Of a DNA stretch of 64,000 bases, positions 25,898 through 36,030 are shown one piece after another; the stretch's first letter is position 1; each line of letters begins with the position of its first letter. This DNA is from Sphingosinithalassobacter tenebrarum (lineage in GTDB: Bacteria; Pseudomonadota; Alphaproteobacteria; Sphingomonadales; Sphingomonadaceae), in the NCBI RefSeq assembly GCF_011057975.1, contig NZ_CP049109.1, positions 1,457,001 through 1,521,000 of the forward strand, in the 5' to 3' direction. The notes below the pieces were generated by a model. It was not told where the DNA came from. It saw only the letters and a list, made by a program, of their open reading frames with translations, and made no database searches. Position numbers and translations under genes: made by a program.

Positions 25898-28800
25898 TCA
25901 GAAGCGGACCGTGACCGACCCCTGATAGCTGCGATTTTCGATGTCCGAACGTTCGAACGTCGTGTTGGCCGAAATGGCGACGCGCACCGTCGGCGTGTCA
26001 TAGGCGATACCACCCGACACTTCGCCCCAATCCTGATCGGTGCCGTTCAGCGCGAACGACACGGACGGGCTGACCGAGCCGACGAAATTCGCCGCGAAGG
26101 CCGCCGGCCGTTCGTCGAAATCGTGCACATAGTTGGCGGTCAGGAAGGGACGGAAGGTTCCGGTGCCCTGCAGCGTGGCGCCGAGACGGCCCTGCACGCT
26201 GTTGAAATCGCCCATGTCATACTGGAGCGCCATCGGGCCGCCGCGTTCGGCGGTCGGCGTGTAGCCGATATGCATGACCCGCAGCGAACCGCGCGGCGTG
26301 ACGCTGAACGCCCCGTAGGTGAGCGGGACGCTGACGCCCAGCTGGCTGGTGATGGTCAGCGGATTGTCGCTGGCGCGCAGCGTGTAGCTGGTTCCGCCGA
26401 GCGACGCCGTCCGGGTGCTGTCGGTATCGAGCAGACCGGCGCTGAGCATCGTGTCCACCTTGACGCCGCCGAAATAGCCGACGCCGTACAGCGTGCCCTG
26501 ATAGAGCGTCGACGAGGTCGACTGCGGCGCACCGTACACATCGCCTTCGACATCGGCATAGGTCAGCGCGAAGCCGATCATGGCGCTATCGCCGACCATC
26601 GCTTCGACGCCCGCAGTGGCATACCAGCCGTCGAACGAGTCGTTGCCCATCGGCGCCGCGGTGATCATGCCGGTGCTTTCACCGTCGATATAGCCGCCGG
26701 CCAGATAGACCGAAGCCGTGCTCGAAAGCGCGCGATCCTCCATCTGGACACCGCTGCCGATGCTGTCGCCGGCATAGGGCGACGTCATCGTCATCACCGT
26801 GCCCATCGGATTGCCCGCATACGGAAGCGATGCCATCGTTTCCGTTCCGGCGCCCGGCGAGAAGGCCGAAATGCGCTGTCCGACCAGCCCGGCGGTGGTT
26901 TCCAGCGTGGACATCGCCATCGCGCCGTTCATCGTCGGATTGCGCGGTGCCCAGCTTTCGAACAGGCTCTGAATGCTCGGGCCGTCGAGCAGGTCGAGCG
27001 GGCCGAAGAGATCCGAGAAGGCGCCGTAATTGTCGCGATTTCCGTCGAGCAGCGTGGCAAAGGCCGACTGCACCGGCGAGCTGGCGTCGATCACATCGGC
27101 ATAGTCGCCGGCTTCGATTTCCACCATCACGGCATTGTCGGAATAGGTGAAGACGGGCGACAGGATGGCGCTGAGCGCATTTGCCTGATCGAAGGTGCCG
27201 CTGATGCCGCCTTCGGCCGTCAGGATCGTGTACGTATATCCGTCACGGACCATCGTGCCTTCGGTCGGCGAGAAGAGGACTCCGCCGCCGATGCTGGCCA
27301 TGCCGTTCAGCGGAGCGTCATCGGTGTCATAGGCAGTGGCGTTGACGCTGAGGAGGTCGGACGTGCCCGACGCGCCCAGATTGACGTAATAGGTCGACGC
27401 CGAGGCAAGGATCGCGTTCCCGTGCAGCGAGAGCGTGCCCGTTTCCGTCAGGCTGCCCGGTGCGATCGCGCCGCCGACGTTGATGAAATATGGGACGTAG
27501 ATATCGCCGCTGCCCATCAGTCCGCCGGCGATCAGCGAATAATTGCTGTAGCTGCCGATCGCGCCGTCCACCGTCATCGTGCCGAGCGTGTGCAGGAAGC
27601 CCATATGGCTCCACAGCGTGCCTTCGGAAGTGACGTCGAGCGCGGTTTCCGCGCCGACCATCGTGAAGTTGTCGATGACGACATCGGTGTCGAGCGTCGT
27701 CGTGCCCGCTGCGGCGAGCGTCACGTCATAGTAACGCGCGCGCACCCCGGCGACGGGATCGGGCGTGATGTTGTCCGGGGTGAAACCCGTCGCGCCGGGC
27801 AGGCCGTTTTCGATCGTGGCAGGGGGCAGGGCTGCGGTGCCCTGGCTGCCGCCGGTGCCCTGGCCGCCTGCAGTCGCTCGGTCCTCGGCGATCAGGCCGT
27901 CGACGCGTGCGATGCCGCTGATTTCGGTATCGCCGTCCGCAGGGTTGTTGCCGCCGCTGCCTTCGCGCGTGGCGCCGCCGGCGTCGTCATAGACGACATA
28001 TTCGCCGGTCGCGAGGTCATAGCACTCGGTGTTGAAGCAGACCTGGCCGAATTCCTGAGCGTCGTCTTCGCCGAAGGCTCCCGCGCCGGGATTATCGGGC
28101 AGGCCGTTCACCAGCCCGCCGTCCTCGATGATCATGAAATTGGGATCGAGTGCGCTCACCCAGTGATCGGCATCGGCCCAATTGCCGTCACCTTCGACAT
28201 TGGTCGCGTAGCGATAGGCGCTGTTCGCCGCGATCCAGTCCCAGAAGAGATAGAGCGGCTGATAGAAGCTCGACGTGCCATAGGTGCTGAACGGCTGCGC
28301 GCCATAGAAGCGAGACCCGCCCGAAAGCACGCCGATCACGACCTCCTGGTCGAAGGTCTGGTCGAGGATCAGCGGACCGCCTGAATCGCCGCCGGCGGTA
28401 GTGCCTTCGGGGTCCTGCGCGTCGTCACGGAACAGGTTGAAATCATACGGATTTTCGCGCGTGGGATCGTCGAAATCCATCTGGTAGAGATTCTGGGGAA
28501 GGTCATCGCCGCCCGGCCCGAACAGGAAATCGTTGCGATCGTTGAGCGAACCGAGAATGCCGATCATGTTCTCGGCGGCACGGCGGTAGAAATCGACGCC
28601 GGCCGCGATCGGACCGTTGCCATAGCCGGTGACGCCATAGCCGTTATGGACGACATGATAGCCGGTGCCGTTTGCCGAATCGATTTCCTCCGGCGCGGGA
28701 AGCGGCGAGAAGAGCAGTGCCCAGGTGGGAACGTTCGCTGCCGGCGTATCCAGCGTCGCGATCGCGACGTCGCCTTCGAGAAAACCCAGCCCCTCTGGCC

Positions 28801-29413
28801 GGGCTACCGACTCTTCGTTCCAGACGATTTCGTTGACGTTGTAGACATAGGAGTCCGCAACCGAATTATAGCCCGCGTTGATCCAGTCGATCAGCCCGGG
28901 AACCGCATCGGCCCGGAAGGAGAAGGCCGCGGGAAGCCCGCCGGTGGCGGCGCCATATTGTTCTTCGGGGATGTCGTTCACGCAGTGCGCGGCGAACAGC
29001 ACGGTGCGCGGGTTGATCAGCGTGCCGGTGCAGACATAGCCGTCGGCGCGATAGAACTGGCCGACGCCAGTGACGTCGACGGCGTCGTCATAGATGCTGC
29101 CCTCGGCACCGGGATTGACGTCATAGCCTTCGCCGGGGCCCTGGACCACGACCTGCGGGATGTCCTCGGCGATCGGCGCGCGACGCGGCCCCGCGGCGTG
29201 CGGCACGTCTTCGGCGAATTCCGCGCCGGCGCCCTGGGCGATGTCCTGCACGAACTGCGGACCCGCGCCCTGAGCGATGTCTTCGGCGAAGGCCGGGCCG
29301 TCCTGGGCCTGTGCCGCGGTGGCGCCCGTTACCAGCGCAAGGCCGGCTGCCGAGGCGAGCAGAACCTTCTTGCGCGAACGCTGCGCAATGGTCGTGGAAC
29401 CATATTGGATCAT
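25898..29413 (-). CDS. Autotransporter with trypsin-like serine protease passenger
   Basis: The 1171-residue protein has a long signal region (about 1-37, ATAAQAQ), then a short tandem repeat (about 41-90, DIAQGAG units), a chymotrypsin-fold protease with His143 (FAAHC), Asp215 (LEGDVAIAT) and Ser344 (GGDSGGPLI), a large passenger stem, and an autotransporter beta-domain over roughly the last 270 residues, ending in YQGSVTVRF. The complete triad suggests an active surface or secreted protease. The 5' region is separate from rpsI by a terminator. A long open frame on the other strand (25784-28384) was rejected. Confidence 0.88.
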   Translation of the reverse strand: MIQYGSTTIAQRSRKKVLLASAAGLALVTGATAAQAQDGPAFAEDIAQGAGPQFVQDIAQGAGAEFAEDVPHAAGPRRAPIAEDIPQVVVQGPGEGYDVNPGAEGSIYDDAVDVTGVGQFYRADGYVCTGTLINPRTVLFAAHCVNDIPEEQYGAATGGLPAAFSFRADAVPGLIDWINAGYNSVADSYVYNVNEIVWNEESVARPEGLGFLEGDVAIATLDTPAANVPTWALLFSPLPAPEEIDSANGTGYHVVHNGYGVTGYGNGPIAAGVDFYRRAAENMIGILGSLNDRNDFLFGPGGDDLPQNLYQMDFDDPTRENPYDFNLFRDDAQDPEGTTAGGDSGGPLILDQTFDQEVVIGVLSGGSRFYGAQPFSTYGTSSFYQPLYLFWDWIAANSAYRYATNVEGDGNWADADHWVSALDPNFMIIEDGGLVNGLPDNPGAGAFGEDDAQEFGQVCFNTECYDLATGEYVVYDDAGGATREGSGGNNPADGDTEISGIARVDGLIAEDRATAGGQGTGGSQGTAALPPATIENGLPGATGFTPDNITPDPVAGVRARYYDVTLAAAGTTTLDTDVVIDNFTMVGAETALDVTSEGTLWSHMGFLHTLGTMTVDGAIGSYSNYSLIAGGLMGSGDIYVPYFINVGGAIAPGSLTETGTLSLHGNAILASASTYYVNLGASGTSDLLSVNATAYDTDDAPLNGMASIGGGVLFSPTEGTMVRDGYTYTILTAEGGISGTFDQANALSAILSPVFTYSDNAVMVEIEAGDYADVIDASSPVQSAFATLLDGNRDNYGAFSDLFGPLDLLDGPSIQSLFESWAPRNPTMNGAMAMSTLETTAGLVGQRISAFSPGAGTETMASLPYAGNPMGTVMTMTSPYAGDSIGSGVQMEDRALSSTASVYLAGGYIDGESTGMITAAPMGNDSFDGWYATAGVEAMVGDSAMIGFALTYADVEGDVYGAPQSTSSTLYQGTLYGVGYFGGVKVDTMLSAGLLDTDSTRTASLGGTSYTLRASDNPLTITSQLGVSVPLTYGAFSVTPRGSLRVMHIGYTPTAERGGPMALQYDMGDFNSVQGRLGATLQGTGTFRPFLTANYVHDFDERPAAFAANFVGSVSPSVSFALNGTDQDWGEVSGGIAYDTPTVRVAISANTTFERSDIENRSYQGSVTVRF

Positions 29414-29591
29414 GATATACCCCCGTTTTTCGGGGCGACTTCGTTCGATGTCGCCGCAATGCTACAGGGCTATGACGTTTATTGAGCCTGCACAAGTAGC
29501 TACACGTTGCTCATCTGCAATATTATTACCAAAGCGGCGTGATCTTGGACTCGGAAATTACGAAGCCTGCGCCCGGGCGCCGTTCGGACGC

Positions 29592-29622
29592 AAAAAAGGG
29601 CGGCCACGAGGGCCGCCCTTTT
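29592..29622 (-). terminator. Bidirectional-looking terminator after rpsI
   Basis: GGGCGGCC (29598-29605) pairs perfectly with GGCCGCCC (29611-29618) around ACGAG. Six A residues precede it (a T-run on the minus strand) and TTTT follows on the plus strand. It closes the rplM-rpsI operon. Confidence 0.85.
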
Positions 29623-29656
29623 CGATTCCGACTCTCCGCGAAAGTGCGGAAGCGAA

Positions 29657-30163
29657 TCAGCGCTTCGAGAACTGGAAGCTGCGGCGCGCCTTGGCCTTGC
29701 CGTACTTCTTACGCTCGACCGCGCGGCTGTCGCGGGTGAGGAAGCCGGCACGCTTCACCGTGGTGCGCAGCGCCGGTTCATAGCGGGTCAGCGCCTGGGC
29801 GATGCCGTGCTTGACAGCGCCGGCCTGGCCCGAAAGCCCACCGCCCTTGACGGTGCAGACGATGTCGTACTGGCCCTGACGGCCGGCGACTTCGAACGGC
29901 TGGTTGATCACGAGGCGCAGCGTCGGACGTGCGAAATAGGTCGTCTGGTCGCGGCCGTTGATCGTGATCTGGCCCGTACCCGGCTTCAGCCAGACGCGCG
30001 CAACGGCGTCCTTGCGGCGGCCGGTGGCATAGGCGCGGCCGAACTTGTCGAGCTCCTGCTCGCGCAGCGGCGCGGTTTCGACGGGAGCTTCGGCACCGGC
30101 TTCGGCGCCTTCGGTCTGGACGACGTCGCCCAGATCGGAAAGGGACTGGCGATTGTCGGTCAT
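29657..30163 (-). CDS. rpsI: 30S ribosomal protein S9
   Basis: The 168-residue protein has an alphaproteobacterial N-terminal extension before the S9 core ([18 protein letters not shown], about 46-63) and ends in the basic [11 protein letters not shown] tail that reaches the decoding centre tRNA. It starts in a TAATG overlap with rplM. A strong terminator follows. Confidence 0.97.
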   Translation of the reverse strand: MTDNRQSLSDLGDVVQTEGAEAGAEAPVETAPLREQELDKFGRAYATGRRKDAVARVWLKPGTGQITINGRDQTTYFARPTLRLVINQPFEVAGRQGQYDIVCTVKGGGLSGQAGAVKHGIAQALTRYEPALRTTVKRAGFLTRDSRAVERKKYGKAKARRSFQFSKR

Positions 30164-30642
30164 TATGCGCCCACCTTGTTCTTGCGGCTCATCGCCGCGA
30201 CATCGAGAACCTCGGGGTTCTGGCCTTCATGCGGATGTTCCGATCCGGCATAGATGCGCAGGTTGCGCATCTGCTGACGGCCGAGCGGGCCGCGCGGAAT
30301 CATGCGCTCAACGGCCTTTTCCAGCACGCGCTCGGGAAAGCGGCCTTCCAGCACCTTGGCCGGAGTCGTTTCCTTGATGCCGCCGGCATAGCCGGTGTGC
30401 TTGTAATAGACCTTGTCGGTCAGCTTCTTGCCGGTGAACCGCACCTTGTCGGCGTTGATCACGATGACATTGTCGCCGCAATCGACATGCGGGGTGAAGC
30501 TGGTCTTGTGCTTACCGCGCAGCAGATTGGCGATGATGACGGCGGCACGGCCGACCACCAGGCCTTCGGCATCGATCAGATGCCACTTCTTTTCCACCTC
30601 GGCCGGCTTTGCCGACTTGGTGGTCTTCATGAGCGCTTTCAT
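30163..30642 (-). CDS. rplM: 50S ribosomal protein L13
   Basis: 159 residues from ATG 30642: [39 protein letters not shown] and the [20 protein letters not shown] segment are typical L13. An in-frame start 11 codons upstream is judged too long. The leader (30643-30774) contains a CGCCGC/GCGGCG hairpin at 30675-30696 that could be regulatory. It is co-transcribed with rpsI. Confidence 0.95.
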   Translation of the reverse strand: MKALMKTTKSAKPAEVEKKWHLIDAEGLVVGRAAVIIANLLRGKHKTSFTPHVDCGDNVIVINADKVRFTGKKLTDKVYYKHTGYAGGIKETTPAKVLEGRFPERVLEKAVERMIPRGPLGRQQMRNLRIYAGSEHPHEGQNPEVLDVAAMSRKNKVGA

Positions 30643-30774
30643 GGCTCTGGACCTCTTGGGTTTGAAATGCAGCACGCCGCCCCATTCGGAGCGGCGCGAT
30701 CGACGGGCATTTGTCGCAACACGTGCCGTAAGTCAAGCAAAACTGCGGCTTTGCAAACGGGTATTATGATACCT

Positions 30775-31590
30775 CTATGATTCCGCGGCGACCGAGATGG
30801 TCGTTTCATACTCCAGTATGTCGCGATCCCCGCCGATACCGATTTCGGTGCGCGAACGCTCGACATGGCGGCGGATCAGGCCGGTCGCCGGATCGAACAC
30901 CAGTTCCTCGCTGCGCGCGATTCGTACGGGGCGCTCCCCGGCCTGTTCGCCGCTCGCCTCGGTGAGGACATAAAGCAGCGGGCCCTGAGCCCGGGTTGCG
31001 GCGGTGCCGGTTAGGATGATCCTTTCGCCGTCCGGCGCATGCCCGGGCACGCGCACCGGCTCGCTGGTTCCCGCGCGCGGCAGTGCGTCCGGCGCGACGA
31101 TATCGGTCACCATCGAGGCGAATGCCGCGCGCCGCCGGTCTTCCGGCCACGCCCGGAGCGCAGCGGCGACCTGCGCCACCATGCGGTCGCGTCGCTCGGA
31201 ATCGGCGATGCCGCGCGCGGCGACGAAGCGCTCGGCCAGGCTCGCGCATAAATCGCGCCACAGCATATCGAGATTGTCGACGGAGACGACATTCCCCGCA
31301 GCATCCAGATGCACGGTGACACTGCGCCCCAGAAGGAAGCCATAGCCTGCTTCGAACAAGGCGCCGGCATCGCCCGGCGATTGCCCCTCCACCGAAATGA
31401 CCGTGACTGTCGCGGCATAGCCGCCCTGTTCGCGGGCGAAGCGGATCCGGCGCGTGGCGGTGAAGACGCTTTGTGCAGCCGCTTCGGTCTGGACGCGCCG
31501 GGTTTCGACGATCAACGCGGTATCGGTGGGCGGACGAAAGGCCGGATCGGCGGCCGCCGGTTGCAGCAGCATCAGGAGCGGCGCGAACAT
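30775..31590 (-). CDS. Hypothetical secreted protein
   Basis: The 271-residue protein starts with a short signal peptide (MFAPLLMLLQPAAA) and continues as a soluble alpha/beta protein with repeated beta-strand patterns (YAATVTVISVEGQSPGDAG; VTVHLDAAGNVVSVDN), suggesting a periplasmic or surface role. No family is recognised. It lies 8 nt upstream of cutA's end region in the same direction as cutA and ctaA, so it is probably the last gene of that unit. Confidence 0.6.
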   Translation of the reverse strand: MFAPLLMLLQPAAADPAFRPPTDTALIVETRRVQTEAAAQSVFTATRRIRFAREQGGYAATVTVISVEGQSPGDAGALFEAGYGFLLGRSVTVHLDAAGNVVSVDNLDMLWRDLCASLAERFVAARGIADSERRDRMVAQVAAALRAWPEDRRRAAFASMVTDIVAPDALPRAGTSEPVRVPGHAPDGERIILTGTAATRAQGPLLYVLTEASGEQAGERPVRIARSEELVFDPATGLIRRHVERSRTEIGIGGDRDILEYETTISVAAES

Positions 31591-31598
31591 TGCGGCGA

Positions 31599-31916
31599 TC
31601 AGCCCTCCGTCTCCGCGGCGACCCAGGCGAATACGGCGTCGCTCACACTGGCGGGCCAGGCCTCGATAACGGCGAGGTCATAGGGATGCAGCGCCGCGAT
31701 CCTGTCGCGCAGCGGCGTCGTCAGCGCGATCGCGGTCTTGAACAGGACGGGCGTCTCGCTCTCGCGCGCGACCTTGCCGTCCCAGTGAAAGACCGAGGTG
31801 CAGTCGGCGAGCATGTTGGCGCAGGCGGCCAGCCGTTCGCCGACTATCGTTTCGGCGACATTCCCCGCCGTGTCGCGATCGGGAAAGGTGGCATAGACCA
31901 GCGCGATGTCGCTCAT
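31599..31916 (-). CDS. cutA: CutA-type divalent-cation tolerance protein
   Basis: The 105-residue protein has the CutA pattern: YATFPDRDTAGNVAETIV near the start, ERLAACANML with the conserved Cys, and the FHWDGKV and SETPVLFKTA strands. CutA proteins form trimers; a role in metal tolerance is reported but its mechanism is unclear. It starts in an ATGA overlap with ctaA. Confidence 0.9.
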   Translation of the reverse strand: MSDIALVYATFPDRDTAGNVAETIVGERLAACANMLADCTSVFHWDGKVARESETPVLFKTAIALTTPLRDRIAALHPYDLAVIEAWPASVSDAVFAWVAAETEG

Positions 31917-32944
31917 CGTATGCGACCCAGTTCATGCGCGCCCCAGACCGTGGCGACGACGAGCAGCGCGCCGGTAAGCTGGTGCAGCGCGGCGAGCGCG
32001 ATCGCGACGCCCGTCATCACCGTCGCGATGCCGAGCAGTATCTGGATGCCGAACGCGCTGTGAATCGCGATCGATGCCTTGCGGCCGCCGGCGGCGCGCA
32101 CCTGGCGTGCGAACAGAACCAGGGCCGCTACGGCCACCCAGGCCCACCAGCGGTGAATGAAATGCACCATCGCCGGATCGTCGATCAGCGCCGATATGCC
32201 GAACAGCGCAAAGCCTTCATACGGCACCAGCCGTCCGTTCATCAGCGGCCAGTCATCGGCGATCAGTCCGGCGTTCAGCCCCGCGACGAACGCGCCGTAC
32301 AGAAGCTGGATGAACAGCACGATGCCGACGACAATCGCCGGCCGCATCAGCCGCGCCGGACGGGCGGTGGGATCGCGGTGCAGCGCAAGAAGGTCGAGCG
32401 CCTCCCAGACGATCGCCGCCAGAATCGAAAGTGCCAGCATCAGGTGCGCCGCGAGCCGGAGATGGCTGACATCGGTACGCTCGGTGAGCCCCGAAGTGAC
32501 CATCCACCAGCCGATCACGCCCTGCAGCCCGCCGAGCGCGAGCAGGCCCACCAGCCGCCAGCCATGTCCGTGCGGGATCGCCTTGCGCACCGCGAAGAAG
32601 ACCAGCGGCAGGAAGAAGGCGAAGCCGATCAGCCGCCCAAGCAGCCGATGGAGATACTCCCAGAAGAAGATGCCCTTGAACTGGGCGAGCGTCATGCCCT
32701 GGTTGAGCAGCTGATATTCCGGGATCTGCTGATATTTCAGGAATTCGGCCTGCCACTGCGCTTCGGTCAGCGGCGGGATGATGCCGGTGATCGGCTGCCA
32801 TTCGGTGATCGACAGGCCCGATTCCGTAAGGCGCGTGATCCCGCCAACGACGACCATCGTGACGATCAGCGCGGCGACCGCGAACAACCAGATCGCCAGC
32901 GCGCGCGGCCGGGCGGTGGCGGGGATGGGCGTGGGCTGGAGCAT
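31913..32944 (-). CDS. ctaA: Heme A synthase (COX15/CtaA)
   Basis: The 343-residue polytopic enzyme oxidises the methyl group of heme O to make heme A for cytochrome oxidase. Eight hydrophobic helices are visible, with the family signature VVVGGITRLTESGLSITEWQP, FFWEYLHRLLGR and MVHFIHRWWAW carrying the conserved heme-ligand histidines. The longer frame (to 33007) adds 21 hydrophilic residues and would overlap the candidate Zur site region; ATG 32944 is preferred. It overlaps cutA at its 3' end. Confidence 0.92.
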   Translation of the reverse strand: MLQPTPIPATARPRALAIWLFAVAALIVTMVVVGGITRLTESGLSITEWQPITGIIPPLTEAQWQAEFLKYQQIPEYQLLNQGMTLAQFKGIFFWEYLHRLLGRLIGFAFFLPLVFFAVRKAIPHGHGWRLVGLLALGGLQGVIGWWMVTSGLTERTDVSHLRLAAHLMLALSILAAIVWEALDLLALHRDPTARPARLMRPAIVVGIVLFIQLLYGAFVAGLNAGLIADDWPLMNGRLVPYEGFALFGISALIDDPAMVHFIHRWWAWVAVAALVLFARQVRAAGGRKASIAIHSAFGIQILLGIATVMTGVAIALAALHQLTGALLVVATVWGAHELGRIR

Positions 32945-33008
32945 GCGTGGCGGTTTAGGTTCGGCGCCGGCGAAAAGCGAATCCTTTGCGTCCCGATTTT
33001 TCCGCAAT

Positions 33009-33029
33009 GATATGTTGTAACTTCATATC
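33009..33029. promoter_or_regulatory. Candidate Zur-type operator between ctaA and the MerC-like gene
   Basis: A dyad GATATG ... CATATC with a 9-bp centre TTGTAACTT, resembling the AT-rich ATGTTATAAC-type sites bound by Zur. It lies about 20 bp upstream of the MerC-like start; a Zur-like regulator gene follows that gene. No binding was tested. Confidence 0.45.
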
Positions 33030-33049
33030 GAGGTGGCTATATCACCGGC

Positions 33050-33466
33050 ATGGTACAGGCGCTTTCCGCTTTCCGGTCCTGCGAGGGGCGGCGTTTCGAC
33101 GATGATGTCGTCGAAGCCGCCGGTTCGCGATTCGATCGCTGGGCGATGGCGATCAGTGGCCTGTGCGTTGTTCACTGTCTGGCGACCTCGGTATTTCTCG
33201 CGCTGCTTTCCTCGGCCGGTGCGCTGGTCAGCCCGATCATCCACGAGGCGGGGCTGGCGCTGGCGATCGTGTTCGCGGTGATCGCGCTGGGGCGGGGCAT
33301 CGTCTCGCACGGCTATATGATGCCGGCGGCGGTTGGCGCTTTCGGCATCGGCATGATGGCGGGCGCGCTCAGCCTCGAGCACGGCGGCTATGAAACGCTG
33401 TGGACGCTGGTCGGCGTGGCGCTGGTCGCGCTCGGCCATGATCTCAATCGCCGCGCGACCTACTGA
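33050..33466 (+). CDS. MerC-domain small membrane protein
   Basis: The 138-residue protein has four predicted hydrophobic helices and the MerC metal-binding motif GLCVVHCLATSV (about 36-47) with two cysteines in helix 1, as in MerC transporters that carry Hg2+ and possibly other metals. The Zur-like gene directly downstream and the dyad upstream suggest zinc regulation, so it may handle zinc rather than mercury. The start is not certain: ATG 33050 lacks a close ribosome site. Confidence 0.78.
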   Translation: MVQALSAFRSCEGRRFDDDVVEAAGSRFDRWAMAISGLCVVHCLATSVFLALLSSAGALVSPIIHEAGLALAIVFAVIALGRGIVSHGYMMPAAVGAFGIGMMAGALSLEHGGYETLWTLVGVALVALGHDLNRRATY

Positions 33467-33536
33467 GCCGTCCTGCTGATCGCGCGGCCGATGCGCGGCG
33501 CTTGCCCGGCAGTGGTCGCGCGCCTACATCCCGACC

Positions 33537-34001
33537 ATGCACGCGCACGAACATCATGAACATCATGGCGCGGCACTGACGCGTGCCGCGCAGGCGACGC
33601 TGGAAAAATCCGGCGAGCAATGGACCACCATGCGTCAGCGGGTGTTCGAGGCGCTGGCCGCTTCGGACAAGCCGGCTTCGGCCTATGACATTGCCGATGC
33701 GGTGTCGAAACGCGAAGGGCGGCGGGTGGCCGCGAACAGCGTCTATCGCATCCTCGATCTGTTCGTCGCCTCGAATCTCGCGCGGCGGGTGGAAAGCGCC
33801 AATGCCTATGTCGCCAACGCGCATCCCGATTGCCTGCACGATTGCATCTTCCTGGTCTGCGACAGTTGCGGCCAGACCACGCATATCGACGACGACGCGA
33901 TCACCAGCAGGGTCCGTGCGGCGGCGCAAAGCGCGGGTTTTTCACCGGTCCGGCCGGTGATCGAAGTGCGCGGGAAATGCAGCGACTGCGAAGGCGACTG
34001 A
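33537..34001 (+). CDS. Fur-family (Zur-like) metal-responsive regulator
   Basis: The 154-residue protein has a His-rich N-terminus (MHAHEHHEHHG), the Fur winged helix (TMRQRVFEALAAS; RVAANSVYRILDLFVASNL), and two CxxC pairs (CDSC at about 107; CSDC near the end) for the structural zinc site. The overall form is closer to Zur than to Fur. It lies 70 nt after the MerC-like gene in the same direction, a typical metal uptake/regulator arrangement. Confidence 0.82.
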   Translation: MHAHEHHEHHGAALTRAAQATLEKSGEQWTTMRQRVFEALAASDKPASAYDIADAVSKREGRRVAANSVYRILDLFVASNLARRVESANAYVANAHPDCLHDCIFLVCDSCGQTTHIDDDAITSRVRAAAQSAGFSPVRPVIEVRGKCSDCEGD

Positions 34002-34101
34002 CCGGGTCCGGCGGCGATTGCGGTGCAAATCCTTGAAATCTGCACGGTTGATCGACACCGAAGCGTTCGACTTGTCGAAACGAGTGGAGTAAGCAGGCGT
34101 G

Positions 34102-36030
34102 ATGGCTGACCTTCCCCAGACACCGCTGCTCGACACGGTGCGAACCCCCGAAGATCTCCGCAAGCTGAAACCGGCCCAGTTGCGACAGCTGGCCGATGAG
34201 CTGCGTCAGGAAACCGTTTCGGCGGTGGGGACGACGGGCGGTCATCTCGGCTCGGGTCTCGGCGTGGTCGAGCTGACCGTCGCGATTCACTATATCTTCA
34301 ACACCCCCGGCGACCGATTGATCTGGGACGTCGGCCACCAATGCTATCCGCACAAGATCCTTACCGGCCGGCGCGACCGCATCCGCACATTGCGGCAGGG
34401 CGGAGGGCTTTCGGGTTTCACCAAGCGTTCCGAGAGCGAATATGATCCGTTCGGCGCGGCGCACAGCTCGACGTCGATTTCGGCGGCGCTCGGTTTCGCC
34501 ACCGCGAACAAGCTTGCCGACACGCCGGGCAAGGCGATCGCGGTGATCGGCGACGGCGCGATGAGCGCGGGCATGGCCTATGAGGCGATGAACAATGCCG
34601 AGGCCGCCGGAAACCGGCTGGTCGTCATCCTCAACGACAATGACATGTCGATCGCGCCGCCGGTGGGCGGGCTTTCGGCCTATCTCGCGCGGCTCATTTC
34701 CTCGTCCGAATATCTCGGGTTGCGCAGCCTGGCGAGCCGGATCACGCGCAAATTCTCGCGCCGGGTACACAAGGGGCTGGGCAAGGCGGAGGAATATACC
34801 CGCGGCATGGTGACTGGCGGGACGTTGTTCGAGGAACTGGGCTTCTATTATGTCGGTCCGATCGACGGGCATAATCTCGACCATCTGATCCCGGTGCTCG
34901 AAAATGTCCGTGACAGCGAGCAGGGGCCGATCCTGGTTCATGTCGTGACGACCAAGGGCAAGGGCTATGCGCCCGCCGAAAAGGCGGCCGACAAATATCA
35001 CGGCGTTCAGAAATTCGATGTCATCACCGGCGCCCAGGCCAAGGCGCCGCCCGGACCGCCCAGCTATACCAGCGTCTTCGCAAAGGCACTGATCGCCGAG
35101 GCCGAACGCGACGACACGATCTGTGCCATCACCGCGGCGATGCCGGGCGGCACCGGCGTCGACAAGTTCGAGCAGAAATTCCCCGATCGCGCGTTCGATG
35201 TCGGCATCGCCGAGCAGCATGCCGTCACCTTTGCGGCGGGGCTGGCGGCGCAGGGCATGCGGCCCTTCTGCGCGATCTATTCGACCTTTCTCCAGCGTGC
35301 CTATGACCAGGTCGTCCATGACGTGGCGATCCAGAATTTGCCGGTGCGTTTCGCGATCGACCGGGCGGGCCTCGTCGGCGCGGACGGGGCGACGCATGCG
35401 GGCAGCTTCGATGTCACTTATCTGGCGACGCTTCCCAATTTCGTGGTCATGGCAGCGGCTGACGAGGCCGAGCTCGTCCATATGACACATACCGCCGCGA
35501 TGCATGACAGCGGCCCGATCGCGCTGCGCTATCCGCGCGGCAGCGGCACGGGTGTCGAACTGCCCGAAACGCCGCAGCGGCTCGAGATCGGCAAGGGCCG
35601 GATCGTCCGTGAAGGCAAGAAAGTCGCGATTCTATCGCTCGGGACGCGGCTGGGTGAGGCGCTCAAGGCCGCCGATACGCTCGACGCCAAGGGACTGTCG
35701 ACCACCGTCGCAGACCTGCGCTTCGCCAAGCCGCTCGACGAGGCGCTGATCCGCAAGCTGCTGACCACCCACGAAGTTGCGGTGACGGTCGAGGAAGGCG
35801 CGGTCGGCGGGCTGGGCGCGCATGTGCTGACGATGGCGAGCGACGAAGGCCTCACCGATGCCGGGCTCAGGATTCGCACGATGCGTCTTCCCGACCTCTT
35901 CCAGGACCAGGACAAGCCTGACAAGCAATATGACGAGGCCGGCCTCAATGCCGACAACATCGTCGAAACCGTGCTCAAGGCGTTGCGCCATAATGACGCC
36001 GGCGTCGTGGAGGAAGGCGCGCGGGCTTGA
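34102..36030 (+). CDS. dxs: 1-deoxy-D-xylulose-5-phosphate synthase
   Basis: First enzyme of the MEP isoprenoid pathway: a TPP-dependent condensation of pyruvate with glyceraldehyde 3-phosphate. The 642-residue product has the [17 protein letters not shown] segment, the TPP motif [16 protein letters not shown] and the transketolase-type [18 protein letters not shown] region. The preceding GTG codon at 34099 is less likely than ATG 34102. The stop overlaps the next start (TTGA). Confidence 0.96.
   Translation: MADLPQTPLLDTVRTPEDLRKLKPAQLRQLADELRQETVSAVGTTGGHLGSGLGVVELTVAIHYIFNTPGDRLIWDVGHQCYPHKILTGRRDRIRTLRQGGGLSGFTKRSESEYDPFGAAHSSTSISAALGFATANKLADTPGKAIAVIGDGAMSAGMAYEAMNNAEAAGNRLVVILNDNDMSIAPPVGGLSAYLARLISSSEYLGLRSLASRITRKFSRRVHKGLGKAEEYTRGMVTGGTLFEELGFYYVGPIDGHNLDHLIPVLENVRDSEQGPILVHVVTTKGKGYAPAEKAADKYHGVQKFDVITGAQAKAPPGPPSYTSVFAKALIAEAERDDTICAITAAMPGGTGVDKFEQKFPDRAFDVGIAEQHAVTFAAGLAAQGMRPFCAIYSTFLQRAYDQVVHDVAIQNLPVRFAIDRAGLVGADGATHAGSFDVTYLATLPNFVVMAAADEAELVHMTHTAAMHDSGPIALRYPRGSGTGVELPETPQRLEIGKGRIVREGKKVAILSLGTRLGEALKAADTLDAKGLSTTVADLRFAKPLDEALIRKLLTTHEVAVTVEEGAVGGLGAHVLTMASDEGLTDAGLRIRTMRLPDLFQDQDKPDKQYDEAGLNADNIVETVLKALRHNDAGVVEEGARA

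Noticed and set aside
25784..28384. Plus-strand open frame (866 codons) opposite the autotransporter
   Set aside because: No domain; the autotransporter on the other strand has a complete catalytic triad and barrel.
34002..34101. A possible riboswitch before dxs
   Set aside because: The gap is too short and shows no conserved elements.
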